Positions 15,543 through 25,524 of a stretch of DNA of 64,000 nucleotides are shown here, in pieces. The notes under the pieces are model-generated. The model was not told where the DNA came from and did not search any database. It saw nothing but the letters and a program-made list of their open reading frames with translations. Source of the DNA: Treponema sp. (lineage in GTDB: Bacteria > Spirochaetota > Spirochaetia > Treponematales > Treponemataceae); NCBI GenBank assembly GCA_017940255.1, contig JAGAZB010000025.1:1-64000 (forward strand). Direction: 5' to 3'. Position 1 is the first letter of the stretch. Each line of letters starts with the position of its first letter. Made by a program: the position numbers and the translations under genes.

Positions 15543-17285
15543 ATGACAGCATTATTAATCATACTTGCTGCAATTGTTTTGCTCTTGATTGGCTACGTTT
15601 GCTACGGTGGCTGGCTTGCAAAACAGTGGGGAATTGACCCAAAACGCAAAACTCCAGCCTTTGAAAAAGAGGATGGTGTAGATTATGTACCAGCTAAGCC
15701 GGCTGTTTTGATGGGACACCACTTCTCATCAATTGCGGGAGCAGGTCCAATTAACGGTCCTATTCAGGCCGCAGTTTTTGGTTGGGTACCAGTTTTCCTT
15801 TGGTGTGTTATCGGAGGAATTTTCTTTGGTGGACTTCAGGATTTTGGCTCTCTTTTTGCTTCTATCCGTCATGACGGAAAGACAGTTGGTGAAATCATCA
15901 AAGATTCAATGGGTTCTAAATCTAAAAAGCTCTTCATTATTTTTGCTCTCCTTGTTTTGATTCTTGTAATTGCTTCCTTTGTAAACGTTGTTGCCAGCAC
16001 ATTCCTTACAGCTGCCGACGCCGCTAAAACATTCGGATTTGTTTCAAATCCTACTGGTAATCAGACAACAGCAATCATTTCTTTGTTATTTATCGTGCTT
16101 GCAGTTGTTTATGGAGTTTTTACAAACCGCTGCGGAATGAAAACACTTCCTGCAACAATTATTGGTGTAGTGGGAATTGTATTAATCGTAATTCTTGGCT
16201 TGAACTTTGGTTTTGCCATGACAAGAAATGCCTGGATCGTATTTATCGGTTGTTATATTGCAGTTGCCTCGCTTATTCCAGTTTGGATTATGCTGCAGCC
16301 TCGCGACTATCTTTCTTCATTTCTTTTGTATGCAATGATTATTCTGGCTCTTGCCGGAATTATTTTCTCTGCATTCACAGGTTCGGCAAGAAATGTTACC
16401 TTCACTCTTCCAGCCTTTACAGGATGGAATCAGAAGATTGGACCTCTCTTCCCTACACTCTTTATTACAATCGCTTGTGGTGCCTGCTCTGGCTTCCACT
16501 CTCTGATTGCAACAGGAACTTCTTCTAAACAGCTTGATACAGAAGCACACGCAAAGGCTATCGGTTATGGTTCAATGCTGATTGAATCTGCCCTTGGTGT
16601 AATTTCTTTGATTGCAGTTGGTGTTGTTTCAAGTCAGTTCCTTTCTCAGAATGATGCAGGCCAGTGGGTATTTGCTGGTTCTCCACCTAACGCTTTTGGT
16701 ACTGGTATTGCTACAATGTTCAGTGCACCAGGAAGCACAGTATTCAACACTGTAAAAGCCTTGCTTACTCTTGCAGTTTCTGTATTCGCTCTTACTTCTT
16801 TGGATACAGCTACCCGCTTGAGCCGTTTTATGTTCTCTGAACTCTTTTTGAAAGAGGGAGAAGAAAGCTGGAAGGATGCTTCTGGCGCAAGAAAGGTTCT
16901 GGCAAATCCTTTCTTTGGAACTTGTCTTATGGTTGTAATTGGCTGTATTCTTGGTGGTCTTAGCCTTTCTCAGATTTGGGGATTGTTCGGTGCCGCAAAT
17001 CAGCTTTTGGCTGGTATTGCACTTATGGCTGTTGCAGCATGGCTTGGTAACGTAGGAAAGAACAACAAGATGTTCTTTATTCCTATGGTATTTATGCTTG
17101 CCGCAACACTTTCTAGTCTGATAATTACAATTATTGCTAAAATTAAAGCTATGGCTGCTGGTGCCGCAGGTGCTTTTGCATGGGGTAACTGGTTCCAGAT
17201 TTGCTTTGCTTCGGCAATGACTATTTTGGCTGTAATTCTTGTAATTGAAGGCGCAAAGACATTTGCAAAGCAGATAAAGAAATAA
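15543..17285 (+). CDS. cstA: Carbon starvation protein CstA-type transporter
   Basis: 580-residue membrane protein with about 15 helices of the CstA family, implicated in uptake of peptides or pyruvate when carbon is scarce. Family signatures include FEKEDGVDYVPAKPAVLMG, HHFSSIAGAGPINGP near residues 59-75 and GACSGFHSLIATGTSSKQL. It is shorter than the E. coli protein (about 700), matching the compact form common in anaerobes. Start has a strong GAGGAGGTAAG ribosome-binding site. It ends in a GC hairpin shared with the convergent phosphatase gene. Confidence 0.93.
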   Translation: MTALLIILAAIVLLLIGYVCYGGWLAKQWGIDPKRKTPAFEKEDGVDYVPAKPAVLMGHHFSSIAGAGPINGPIQAAVFGWVPVFLWCVIGGIFFGGLQDFGSLFASIRHDGKTVGEIIKDSMGSKSKKLFIIFALLVLILVIASFVNVVASTFLTAADAAKTFGFVSNPTGNQTTAIISLLFIVLAVVYGVFTNRCGMKTLPATIIGVVGIVLIVILGLNFGFAMTRNAWIVFIGCYIAVASLIPVWIMLQPRDYLSSFLLYAMIILALAGIIFSAFTGSARNVTFTLPAFTGWNQKIGPLFPTLFITIACGACSGFHSLIATGTSSKQLDTEAHAKAIGYGSMLIESALGVISLIAVGVVSSQFLSQNDAGQWVFAGSPPNAFGTGIATMFSAPGSTVFNTVKALLTLAVSVFALTSLDTATRLSRFMFSELFLKEGEESWKDASGARKVLANPFFGTCLMVVIGCILGGLSLSQIWGLFGAANQLLAGIALMAVAAWLGNVGKNNKMFFIPMVFMLAATLSSLIITIIAKIKAMAAGAAGAFAWGNWFQICFASAMTILAVILVIEGAKTFAKQIKK

Positions 17286-17289
17286 TATC

Positions 17290-17325
17290 ACCGGCCGAGG
17301 CCGCCTGCCGGGCGGCCTTACTCAT
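17290..17325. terminator. Bidirectional hairpin, member of a small repeat family
   Basis: GGCCGCC/GGCGGCC (17299-17305, 17311-17317) between the convergent cstA and phosphatase genes. The flanks ATCACCGGCCG and CGGGCGGCCTT are nearly identical to 47801-47829 before asnS, so this is a mobile or duplicated hairpin as well as a likely terminator. Confidence 0.7.
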
Positions 17326-19388
17326 TTTCTTTTCAAAATAATAACAGAAACGTCGTCGGTTCTTGGGACGCTGTAGACGTGGGAGTTGAAGGCGAACATG
17401 AGGGCGGAAATCATTTCTGTGGCATTCATGCCATGAATTTCTGTAAGAACATCCATTGTGCGATTTATACCAAACTCTTCACCTTTTTCATCTTTCATTT
17501 CAATAAGACCATCAGTAAAGAGCAGCAAAACATCACCCGAATTCATAGTAAACTTTATATCAGAAAAACAAACGTCAAAACCTGTTATACCAATAGCACC
17601 ATAATTCTCTACTGAAATATCAGGTAAAATTTCTTCAACAGAACCGCTGGAAGCCACATATAAAAGAGGATTTGGATGTCCCGCATTAGCGAGAACCACT
17701 TCGCAAGAACCATCTTCCTTTTCTTCCACAGAAAGCAAAATACCGGTAAGATAATTGTCTATGCCGTCTTTTGCAGTAATAAAGCGGTCGTTTATGGAAG
17801 TTAGAGTTTCAGAAACACTTCTTCCTGCCGCGCGGAAATCTTTGTAAGTCTGCTGAATTATATTTTCTGCCAGCATAGTTACAAGACTTGCCGCAACACC
17901 ATGGCCAGAGGCATCAAAAAGAGAAACTCCATCCAGTTCGCCACCATTAGTGTAAAAATTAAACAAATCTCCAGAAACAATAGAAAGAGGTTCATAACGA
18001 ACAGAAACTTCCCACTTATCAAGAGGCTGGCGAGGAGCATGGAAGAACTTTTTCTGAACAAGAGAAGCCATATTCATATCTTCCTGAGCAACTTCCTGTT
18101 CCCTTTCCAATTCATCATTTGCTGTTACAAGGCGCTTTGTCTGTAATTCTACCTCATCTTCAAGGCTGCGGTTTAAGTATTCAAGTCTGTTTGAAGTCCT
18201 CTTATACTGCATGGCAAAATAAGAGAAAATAAAGACGATTGAAAACATGTATGCCGGTAAAGAGAAATATGTTATAAGAATATTTTTCGCTATGAACTTA
18301 ATTATGTAATCTACAATAAGGGCTATTAAAAGAGGTGATAAAGAAATAGAAAGAAAGTGAGCCCTTTTTCTACGGTCTTCTATAGGAGTGAAGTTGTTTT
18401 TTATAATCATTAAGATTGATAAAATTACATCGATTCCAGAAAGAGGCAGAAGAATTGGAGTGAGCCTCATGAGTGAAACATAATCTTTAGTAAAGACAAC
18501 TGCTAACACACAGAAGAGAGCTACAACAGCCCTCATAATCATGTCTATTTTTCTATGTTTAACTTCAAGGAAGGCAAAAACAAATAAAGTGAATAAAAAC
18601 TCCATTGCAAAGAAAGCAATACATCGGGCATATTTAACATATTCGAAATATGGAATACCGCCATGGAATCCTACAAAAGGCAAATCTCCGGCAAAGAAAT
18701 TCGAGAAGAAGATTAATGAAAATTGCGCAAGAAGAGAAAAATAGAGATAATACTTATTTTTTCTGTTGGTAAAAAAGAGCATGATGAAGACTACAAAAAC
18801 TCCAAACAAACAGCCTTCAAAGAAAATGTAAACTCTACTTTGCCAGAAGGAATGAATATCTGACATTGCCCAGCAATCATCTCGTTCACCAATAAATACT
18901 GACTGAGAAATTGTTGACTGTCCCAGAGAAAGAACTTTTATATAAATATTATTTTCGCCAGTTTGATTAAGAAAGTCTTCCGGGAAATCAAAAAGTAGAG
19001 ATGTAAATCCGGCTTCCTGTCGTGGCTCATCCATAAATCCATAATCATCTATAAATTCACCATTCAAATATAATTCGCAGGCATAATGAAGATATGGAAT
19101 AACCATTGCAAGGTCGCGTTCTTTTAGGTCTTCTGTAATTCTAAAAGAAGTGCGCAACCACAGGAACTGTCCTGTATTACCAACTTTTTTTGAAATATTC
19201 CGATAGCCGCTTTCTTCAAGAGGAAGAAAGGTATAGGACTCAACATCTTCTATCTGACTATCTTCATCACAAAGGGAATAGTAAAAACTTCCGTCCAAAT
19301 AAATACGAGGATGAGTCTCTTTCTGACAAGAAAGAAACAAAGAAGCACTGATTGCAAAAAGGAATATAAGCTTTAAAATTCTCCTCAT
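17322..19388 (-). CDS. 7TM-DISM receptor with SpoIIE/PP2C-type phosphatase domain
   Basis: 688-residue membrane receptor. A lipoprotein-like signal (lipobox LFLSC, about residues 16-20) leads into an extracytoplasmic jelly-roll region (about 25-180, DISMED2-type carbohydrate-binding fold). Seven hydrophobic helices follow (about 185-400), then a coiled segment (LEYLNRSLEDEVELQTKRL) and a SpoIIE serine phosphatase (about 455-688) with metal-binding motifs SGDLF, FDASGHGVAAS, NAGHPNPLL and FTDGLIEMKDEKGEEFG. Such receptors sense an external ligand and dephosphorylate an anti-sigma-factor antagonist. No partner kinase or antagonist is nearby. The combination of lipobox and seven helices should be checked for the true processing site. 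Confidence 0.88.
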   Translation of the reverse strand: MRRILKLIFLFAISASLFLSCQKETHPRIYLDGSFYYSLCDEDSQIEDVESYTFLPLEESGYRNISKKVGNTGQFLWLRTSFRITEDLKERDLAMVIPYLHYACELYLNGEFIDDYGFMDEPRQEAGFTSLLFDFPEDFLNQTGENNIYIKVLSLGQSTISQSVFIGERDDCWAMSDIHSFWQSRVYIFFEGCLFGVFVVFIMLFFTNRKNKYYLYFSLLAQFSLIFFSNFFAGDLPFVGFHGGIPYFEYVKYARCIAFFAMEFLFTLFVFAFLEVKHRKIDMIMRAVVALFCVLAVVFTKDYVSLMRLTPILLPLSGIDVILSILMIIKNNFTPIEDRRKRAHFLSISLSPLLIALIVDYIIKFIAKNILITYFSLPAYMFSIVFIFSYFAMQYKRTSNRLEYLNRSLEDEVELQTKRLVTANDELEREQEVAQEDMNMASLVQKKFFHAPRQPLDKWEVSVRYEPLSIVSGDLFNFYTNGGELDGVSLFDASGHGVAASLVTMLAENIIQQTYKDFRAAGRSVSETLTSINDRFITAKDGIDNYLTGILLSVEEKEDGSCEVVLANAGHPNPLLYVASSGSVEEILPDISVENYGAIGITGFDVCFSDIKFTMNSGDVLLLFTDGLIEMKDEKGEEFGINRTMDVLTEIHGMNATEMISALMFAFNSHVYSVPRTDDVSVIILKRK

Positions 19389-19450
19389 ATCTTTATAATT
19401 GTAATATATTTTTGTTATTTTTCAAGAGAGAAATGAGGAGAAATATAAAC

Positions 19451-20320
19451 TTATTCTGCTTTGTAAATTTTCACCCAGTCTACATACATTTTTGCAGGAA
19501 GTGAAGCTTGGTCTACCGGCCCACCCCAGGTGCCAAATTCAGCTGTAATCTTCACATAATTTTCAGTTTTTACAATGCCACCCCAAGCTTCTGCGCCCTG
19601 AATAGTTGAATCCCAGTAAGGTGTGGTTGAATCATCCAGATATGCCTTATAATATTCCGGAGTCCATTCAAAAGTAACTTCGTGCCATTCATTATAGAAA
19701 GAATCGTCTATAAAATACTGGCTGCCAAAAGACTTATGATCTTTACCATATCCATCCCAGTGAAGTGCTGAATTCAGATAAGTTTTGTGACCTTCACTCT
19801 GGTTCTGGTCATTTGGCAAAACTTCAAAAATATCAATTTCGCCACCATTTACAACTCCATTTCCAAGGTTATGAACCTTGTCTGTCATCAGCCAGAAGGC
19901 ATACCAGAGGCCGGAAGCTTTCTCTACTTTAAAGCGGATTTTATAAAGACCACAATTCTGTTCAAATTTATCTTTTGTACGAACGCCACCGCTTATAAGT
20001 GTATCTGTATTTTTATCACCCTTAATAACTAGACATGAATTTTCAACAGAAGTGCACTCATTTTTCCAGTAACCGCCTAAATCCTGGCGCTGCCACTCGG
20101 GACAACGTTCCCATTTTGAAGAATCAAGGTCGTTGCCGGTAAAATCATCATAAAATGTTGGAATATATTTTTTTCCAGCAAATTCAATTGATTCAAGCTC
20201 TCCCGCAAAATTATTATTCTGATTACTCATTGTTGCACACCCCATAATTAGTGTAATTAATCCACATAAAATCAAAGCACACAAAGTGTAAAAAACTCTT
20301 TTCCTGTTTTTCTTCATCAT
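19451..20320 (-). CDS. GH16 beta-glucanase lipoprotein
   Basis: 289-residue family 16 glycoside hydrolase (lichenase/laminarinase type) that cleaves mixed-linkage or beta-1,3-glucans. Basic N-terminus and hydrophobic stretch end in a lipobox (LIMGC, Cys 28), so it is membrane-anchored outside the cytoplasm. The catalytic motif EIDIFE holds nucleophile E161, D163 and acid/base E166, followed by a jelly-roll C-terminal part with WHEVTFEWTPEYYKAYLDD. The start overlaps the stop of the upstream GH5 gene by one base (TAATG), implying coupled translation. Confidence 0.93.
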   Translation of the reverse strand: MMKKNRKRVFYTLCALILCGLITLIMGCATMSNQNNNFAGELESIEFAGKKYIPTFYDDFTGNDLDSSKWERCPEWQRQDLGGYWKNECTSVENSCLVIKGDKNTDTLISGGVRTKDKFEQNCGLYKIRFKVEKASGLWYAFWLMTDKVHNLGNGVVNGGEIDIFEVLPNDQNQSEGHKTYLNSALHWDGYGKDHKSFGSQYFIDDSFYNEWHEVTFEWTPEYYKAYLDDSTTPYWDSTIQGAEAWGGIVKTENYVKITAEFGTWGGPVDQASLPAKMYVDWVKIYKAE

Positions 20321-21351
20321 TATTTCATACTCTGCTTAAAAAGCTCATAAAGGTCGCGGTCAAAAGAAATTCCTCGGCGAGTTTCCCAATTTGTGCCGCT
20401 TCTTCCATGTTCAGCAATTCCAAAAGCACCACGGAAATTCCAAAGGGCAAAGCCGAAGCCCAGTTCGTTGCAAACCCCAAAGAAATCGCGGTACCAGGCA
20501 AGTGCAGTCTGATTATCAACTTTGTTGTAGCAGCCGCACTCCCCAAGATGAACACGGCAGCCCTGATCAGCAAGTTCTTTCCACGGTTTATAAAATTCCA
20601 GAAGAACTTCCCGGCTCCAGGTCTGGCCGTAACCTTCTACGCCCGGCCATTTTGGATAAGGCCAGTCAAAAGATCCGTTTTCTTTCATCCATTCGGCATT
20701 GTAATGGGTAAGCTGAACCGGTGTGTAACCGCGCCCACTCATTACTACATCCAAATCTGCAAGTTCCGGGCAGGCAAGGTGTCCGCAGCCCAAGCCGTCA
20801 CATACAATTGTACGTTCCGGACTGATTTTTCTTATCTCCTCGCAAACTCTAGCCATAATAGTCTTGTGATTTTCACGAGTCATACCGTACTGCCCTTCGT
20901 GAGGAGGCTCATTCAAAAGGTCAAAACTCAGCTGGTCTGCAGAATAGGTACGATAGCGTTCAGCAAAAAGCTTCCAGAGATTTGTAAAGGCATCCTGGGC
21001 AATTTTATCTGTCCAAAGGTTATCGCGCTCAAGATTGTTTCCGTTGATGCAGTAGCCCGGCGCCCTGTGCACATTCAGGGAACAATGCAGACCGCGGGAA
21101 ACAATTGCATAAATACAGCGGTCCAGAACTTTAAGCATAACTTCGTCTGGCTGGTCGTATTTAAAATCATGAATAAAATAGCGGTAATCGCAGGGAAGGC
21201 GCACAAAATTGCAGCCCATATCTGCAATAAAATCTAAATCTGCTTCATCAAGATGAACCATACCCGGATTTACACTAATGCCAGACCCCGGCAAGCCGGC
21301 GCGCCCAAGAGAAAATAAAGGTAAAATATTAAAACCGTACCAAGTGTTCAT
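20320..21351 (-). CDS. GH5 glycoside hydrolase (cytoplasmic)
   Basis: 343-residue TIM-barrel glycosidase of family 5 (cellulase superfamily). Acid/base Glu lies in LLNEP (E148 from this start) and the nucleophile in HLGECG (E271); RLPCDYRYF and LNVHRAPGY are further barrel signatures. No signal peptide, so it acts on imported oligosaccharides, complementing the exported GH16 of the same operon. Start at 21351 (MNTWYGF) is preferred to an ATG 30 bases upstream because TAGGA lies six bases before it. The aldo/keto reductase gene precedes it by 22 bases. Confidence 0.88.
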   Translation of the reverse strand: MNTWYGFNILPLFSLGRAGLPGSGISVNPGMVHLDEADLDFIADMGCNFVRLPCDYRYFIHDFKYDQPDEVMLKVLDRCIYAIVSRGLHCSLNVHRAPGYCINGNNLERDNLWTDKIAQDAFTNLWKLFAERYRTYSADQLSFDLLNEPPHEGQYGMTRENHKTIMARVCEEIRKISPERTIVCDGLGCGHLACPELADLDVVMSGRGYTPVQLTHYNAEWMKENGSFDWPYPKWPGVEGYGQTWSREVLLEFYKPWKELADQGCRVHLGECGCYNKVDNQTALAWYRDFFGVCNELGFGFALWNFRGAFGIAEHGRSGTNWETRRGISFDRDLYELFKQSMK

Positions 21352-21373
21352 AATCATTCCTATGAAATTATTT

Positions 21374-22492
21374 TTATGCAAATGTTGAAGAAACTTCTTT
21401 GAGCAGGTCTATAATCTGCAATTTCTGAGGACAATGGCCCTGGCAGTTTCCGCAGCCAATACATTCAGCTGGATTGCCGCTTTTCTTAAGTTCTTCATTA
21501 TAATTCCACTTATGGACTGCAACTCCATAGCGTTTACTTTCGTTATAGAGTTCAAACATACGCGGAATATTTATGTTCATAGGACAGCCGCCGTTTGTTT
21601 CGTCCACGCAGTAACGGCAGGCCGTACAAGGAATTGCAATTGTAGATTTAATAAGGTCTGTTGCCTTACGAACACACTCCTGCTCTTCTGCATTCAGTGG
21701 CTGGAAATCTTTCATGTAAGACATATTATCGCGCAGCTGTTCCATATTGCTCATGCCGCTTAAAACGACCATTACATTATCCATACTTGCGCAGTAACGA
21801 ATAGCCCAGCTTGCAGCAGAAGCCTTTGGATTATAATCTGTGAAAATCTTTTTTGCGTCGTCCATGATGTTTGCAAGACTTCCGCCCTTAACTGGCTCCA
21901 TTACAGAAACAGGAATTCCGTATTTTTTACAGATTTCGTAGCACTTACGGCTCTGTACATTATCACTTTCCCAGTCAATGTAGTTAATCTGAAGCTGAAC
22001 AAGTTCAACTTCCGGATGCTTACTCAGCATCATTTCAAGAGCTTCGGCCGAATCGTGGAATGAAAAACCTGGATGTTTAATTTTTCCTTCAGCCTTCATT
22101 TTCTGCATCCATTCAAAAGCCCCAAGTTTTTCTGCCGTAGCAAAAACATCGCGGTTTAAGGCATGCAAAAAGTAATAATCAAAATATTCAACTCCGCATT
22201 TTTTTAGCTGTTCATCAAATGTCTTCTGCAAATCTGCAGGATCAGTTTTGCCCCACAAAGGCATTTTACTTACAACCTGAAACTTTTCGCGGGGATAACG
22301 TTTTGCAACAAGTTCACCAAAAACACGTTCAGAAAAACCTCCGTGGTAAACCCAGGCTGTATCAAAATAAGAAAATCCTTCTGCCATGTAGGCATCTATC
22401 ATTTCCCGAGTTTTTTCAAGGTCAATATTTCCCCATGTTTTATCCTCTGAATAAGGAAGTCTCATCAATCCGAATCCAAGTTTCTTCATCAT
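21374..22492 (-). CDS. Aldo/keto reductase with C-terminal ferredoxin-like [4Fe-4S] domain
   Basis: 372 residues. The N-terminal 280 form an aldo/keto reductase barrel with the catalytic tetrad D44, Y49, K76 and H110. The C-terminus adds cluster ligands in CTACRYC...GGCP and CIGCGNCQGHCP, a fusion common in anaerobes. It probably reduces an aldehyde or ketone sugar intermediate with electrons from NAD(P)H or ferredoxin; the substrate is unknown. First gene of an apparent operon with GH5 and GH16. The ribosome-binding site AAGGAG precedes a double ATG, so the start may be 22492 or 22489. Confidence 0.92.
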   Translation of the reverse strand: MMKKLGFGLMRLPYSEDKTWGNIDLEKTREMIDAYMAEGFSYFDTAWVYHGGFSERVFGELVAKRYPREKFQVVSKMPLWGKTDPADLQKTFDEQLKKCGVEYFDYYFLHALNRDVFATAEKLGAFEWMQKMKAEGKIKHPGFSFHDSAEALEMMLSKHPEVELVQLQINYIDWESDNVQSRKCYEICKKYGIPVSVMEPVKGGSLANIMDDAKKIFTDYNPKASAASWAIRYCASMDNVMVVLSGMSNMEQLRDNMSYMKDFQPLNAEEQECVRKATDLIKSTIAIPCTACRYCVDETNGGCPMNINIPRMFELYNESKRYGVAVHKWNYNEELKKSGNPAECIGCGNCQGHCPQKLQIIDLLKEVSSTFA

Positions 22493-22596
22493 TTGCTCCT
22501 TGTGTGAAGTATAAGATAAATTACAAAAACTGAGTTGTAAAAAACAAGTTGTAAATTGTAAGAAAAATTAACTTTTATAAACTTAGTGATTTAAAA

Positions 22597-24459
22597 CTAG
22601 TCGCAGAGTCTAAAGCCGTCTTTGCCATGCTGTTTTACATCATAGAGAACACGGTCTGCATTCTTAAAGAGTTCTTCATAGCTTTCGCCGTTTTCAGGAT
22701 AAAGTGCAATTCCAATACTTGCACTCACGTTTACCTTGTGATCGCCGTTTATATACTCTTCGTGCAAAGAACGAACCAAATCTGTAGCCTTTGCATTCAC
22801 AATTCTTAAGATTCCATCTCTTGAAAGGCCTTCATTAAACCTCATAAGAACGCAGAATTCATCACCACCGAATCTTCCAAGTAAATCTCTATCCGAAAAA
22901 ACAAGGGAGATTTTCTTTGCCGCATCTTTAATGGCAAGGTCACCAGTCATGTGCCCCAGGTTATCGTTTACATCCTTAAAATTATCAAGATCTATTATAA
23001 TTAATGCGCTCTTTCTTTCCGCACCTTCATTAATCAGATAATTACGGGCATCGCGTTCAAAGGCAGCTTTATTCATCAGATAAGAAAGACGGTCACGATC
23101 TGCAATATTGCGCAGTTCCTGTTCATGAAGCACCTGGCTGTTTACGTTTGTAATGCTACCAATAAATTGTCTGAAGACACCGTTTTCATCATGAATAACA
23201 GAACCTGTCATTTTTACCCAGATAAATGAATTATCAAAGCTCTTGTAACGGAATTCAGCAGAAAATGTACCCTTCCCATCTTTTAAAGATTTTCGCAGAT
23301 GATCAAGAATATTTTCATCTTCAGAATGAACCCGTGTAAAATATTCAGCCCGGATAAAGTTAATATCAAATGATTTTTTATCGGTTCCGAGTATAAAGTG
23401 TGTGTCCCCGGAAAAATCTACCTTCTGTTTAATGGCATCGTATTCAAAAATAAGAGACTGAGCCTGATTACTTGCAATTGTAAGGCGCTCATTATCTTTT
23501 TTGATGGCAATACTTCGCTTAATTAAGAAGTAAAGAATCAGAAGGAATACAAAAATTGTAACTGCAATGGCAATCAGAAGAATATAAACGAGTATGCTAA
23601 TCTGTGACTGCTCATTTTTAATATATGAATAAGGCAGAACAGAAATGATATACCAGCCGTTTATTTTAAGGGGCGCATAAACAAAAAGTTTCTTTCCTTC
23701 AATTCCGTCTAAGGTAAGGTTACCAGACTGATTTTTTATGATATCCACTTTTAGTTTTGAAGTTTGAGGATTTTCAAAGCCGGAATTTTTTCGTACATAA
23801 TCATAAAAATCAATATTAAAAAGGTTTTTGTTTTTATCTTTATTACAAAGAATTATGTTTCCGTCGTTTGCAATCAGATAAAAATAACTTTTTCCAGAAA
23901 AAACCGGGATAGAAAAAATCTTTTTAAGTGCATCATAAGAAAAGAAACCTGCAATCACGCCTTTTTCATTCATTTTTGTTTTAAAAGGATAAGTGATTGT
24001 AAGACATGGATTTAAATTATCATCAAGTTCAATCTGATCTGAAAACTTAATTTCATTTTCCAGCAGGGCATTTGAAAAATAGACCTTGTTCTTCATATTC
24101 GGCAGAACTTTTCCCTTTAAATCTACCCCTACCCCCTGGCTGTTTACAACGGCAATTCGTTTAAAATCACCAATTTCAAGTGCAAATGTTGCCTTCTTTT
24201 TTATTTCATCTATATCTGTAATATCTGTATCTGAAAAATATGCAGACTGTGCGTGAAGAGTCTTAAACTGATCATTAAATTTATTGCGCAGTGATTCGGC
24301 ATAAAGTTCCTGCATTTCAGAAATATTCTGCAAGGTCATATCAGAAAGAAGCTTCATCATTTTTTTCTGGAATGTAAGAAGAAAGGAAGTCACCGAAAAT
24401 ACCATAATGATTACGGCAAGAATAGCGAAAATATTTCTCTTTAGATTTTCCATTTGCAT
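22597..24459 (-). CDS. Membrane diguanylate cyclase (dCache-PAS-GGDEF)
   Basis: 620-residue sensor that should make cyclic di-GMP from GTP. TM1 (about 10-30), a periplasmic double Cache-like sensor (about 35-275, containing YFSDTDITDIDEI and YLIANDGNIILC), TM2 (about 283-315), a PAS domain (about 325-445) and a GGDEF domain (about 450-620) with intact GGDEF at 531-535 and no clear RxxD inhibitory site five residues before it. The start at 24459 fits the leaderless pattern: TATAGT (24471-24466 on the minus strand) is six bases before the ATG with no ribosome-binding site. It is divergent from the binding-protein gene. Confidence 0.9.
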   Translation of the reverse strand: MQMENLKRNIFAILAVIIMVFSVTSFLLTFQKKMMKLLSDMTLQNISEMQELYAESLRNKFNDQFKTLHAQSAYFSDTDITDIDEIKKKATFALEIGDFKRIAVVNSQGVGVDLKGKVLPNMKNKVYFSNALLENEIKFSDQIELDDNLNPCLTITYPFKTKMNEKGVIAGFFSYDALKKIFSIPVFSGKSYFYLIANDGNIILCNKDKNKNLFNIDFYDYVRKNSGFENPQTSKLKVDIIKNQSGNLTLDGIEGKKLFVYAPLKINGWYIISVLPYSYIKNEQSQISILVYILLIAIAVTIFVFLLILYFLIKRSIAIKKDNERLTIASNQAQSLIFEYDAIKQKVDFSGDTHFILGTDKKSFDINFIRAEYFTRVHSEDENILDHLRKSLKDGKGTFSAEFRYKSFDNSFIWVKMTGSVIHDENGVFRQFIGSITNVNSQVLHEQELRNIADRDRLSYLMNKAAFERDARNYLINEGAERKSALIIIDLDNFKDVNDNLGHMTGDLAIKDAAKKISLVFSDRDLLGRFGGDEFCVLMRFNEGLSRDGILRIVNAKATDLVRSLHEEYINGDHKVNVSASIGIALYPENGESYEELFKNADRVLYDVKQHGKDGFRLCD

Positions 24460-24527
24460 AACATAACTATAGTAATTCGGGATTTTTTACTTGTAAAGTT
24501 TTTTAATGCAATTTTGATAAAAAGGTT

Positions 24528-24539
24528 TATAATAAAAAT
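24528..24539 (+). promoter_or_regulatory. -10 element six bases before the binding-protein start
   Basis: TATAAT (24528-24533) followed by AAAAAT and the ATG at 24540. No Shine-Dalgarno fits between, so transcription would begin at or next to the start codon. Confidence 0.5.
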
Positions 24540-25514
24540 ATGCAGAAAGCATCAAGAAATATATTTTTTGTTTTACTTTTACTTTCGCTTTTTATCACAG
24601 CATGCAACAAGAAAGAGTCTGTAGCAAGCTCTGAGTATGTAAATATCGCAATTCAGCCTTCTGCTGCTTTTATTCCCCTTTACATTGCCCGTTACAAGGG
24701 GTTTATAGAAGAAACTCTAAAAGCAAAGAATATTAATGTTGTCTGGCAGGATTTTGAATCTGGGCCGCCTATGAATCAATCTCTGGCAGCTGATTTAAGC
24801 GACATTGGTGTAATTGGTGATGTTCCGACCGTAAGCGCACTTTCTTCCGGCAACACCATGAAGATTGTTGGAATCCCTGCCAGCGGACCAGACGCTTACG
24901 CAATGCTTTCCCGTGCAGACGACACAAGCTTTAACACTTCTGCAGATATGAAAGGAAAAAAGATTGCAACAGTTTTTGGTTCTACCGGACATAATTTTAC
25001 AATGAAGCTGCTTGAAAAAAATTCTCTTTCTGTTGATGACATTGAATTTATAAGTATAAATGCCGGCGATGCTGAAGAAACTCTGCGCTCCGGCATCTGT
25101 GATGCAATTGTAATCTGGGAGCCAAATGTAACCAGATTGATTGAAAACGGAAGTGCTAAAATAGTTGCACTGGGAAGCGAAACAGATTTACGCGGAACTA
25201 ATGCTTTTGTAGTCCGGGCTGAATATCTGGAAACTCACAAAGACGTAATAAAAGTGATTTTGCAGGAATATTACAAGGCCGTGAATTTTATTCCAGAACT
25301 TGATGAAGAAACACTAACAAAGATTTCTGCAGCCCTGAAACTTTCGCCTTCGCAGGTTCTTTCTATCGCAAAAAAATATAATTTTTCCGTTTCAATTTCG
25401 GATACCGATATTGCATCTTTGCAGGACACGGTAAACTTTCTTATTGAAATTGGAAATCTTCCTGCGGCCTACTCTGTTTCCAGCAAAGCAGAAAATTTAT
25501 TTGAAGTAAAATAA
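24540..25514 (+). CDS. ABC transporter substrate-binding lipoprotein, SsuA/TauA/NMT1-like
   Basis: 324-residue periplasmic binding protein with a lipobox (FITAC, Cys 22). The fold and signatures (PLYIARYKGFIEE, LSDIGVIGDVPTVSAL, KGKKIATVFGSTGHNFT, DAIVIWEPNV) belong to the nitrate/sulfonate/taurine/thiamine-precursor binding family. No permease or ATPase gene adjoins it, so it is an orphan here. A decayed ATPase fragment of the same transporter class is seen far away at 60165-60341. Ligand unknown. The start lies directly after a -10 element. Confidence 0.85.
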   Translation: MQKASRNIFFVLLLLSLFITACNKKESVASSEYVNIAIQPSAAFIPLYIARYKGFIEETLKAKNINVVWQDFESGPPMNQSLAADLSDIGVIGDVPTVSALSSGNTMKIVGIPASGPDAYAMLSRADDTSFNTSADMKGKKIATVFGSTGHNFTMKLLEKNSLSVDDIEFISINAGDAEETLRSGICDAIVIWEPNVTRLIENGSAKIVALGSETDLRGTNAFVVRAEYLETHKDVIKVILQEYYKAVNFIPELDEETLTKISAALKLSPSQVLSIAKKYNFSVSISDTDIASLQDTVNFLIEIGNLPAAYSVSSKAENLFEVK

Positions 25515-25524
25515 TTAATTTTAG

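Noticed and set aside
16629..17291. 220-codon minus-strand frame opposite cstA
   Set aside because: Cys/Lys/Ser-rich with no recognisable fold and fully covered by the CstA reading frame.
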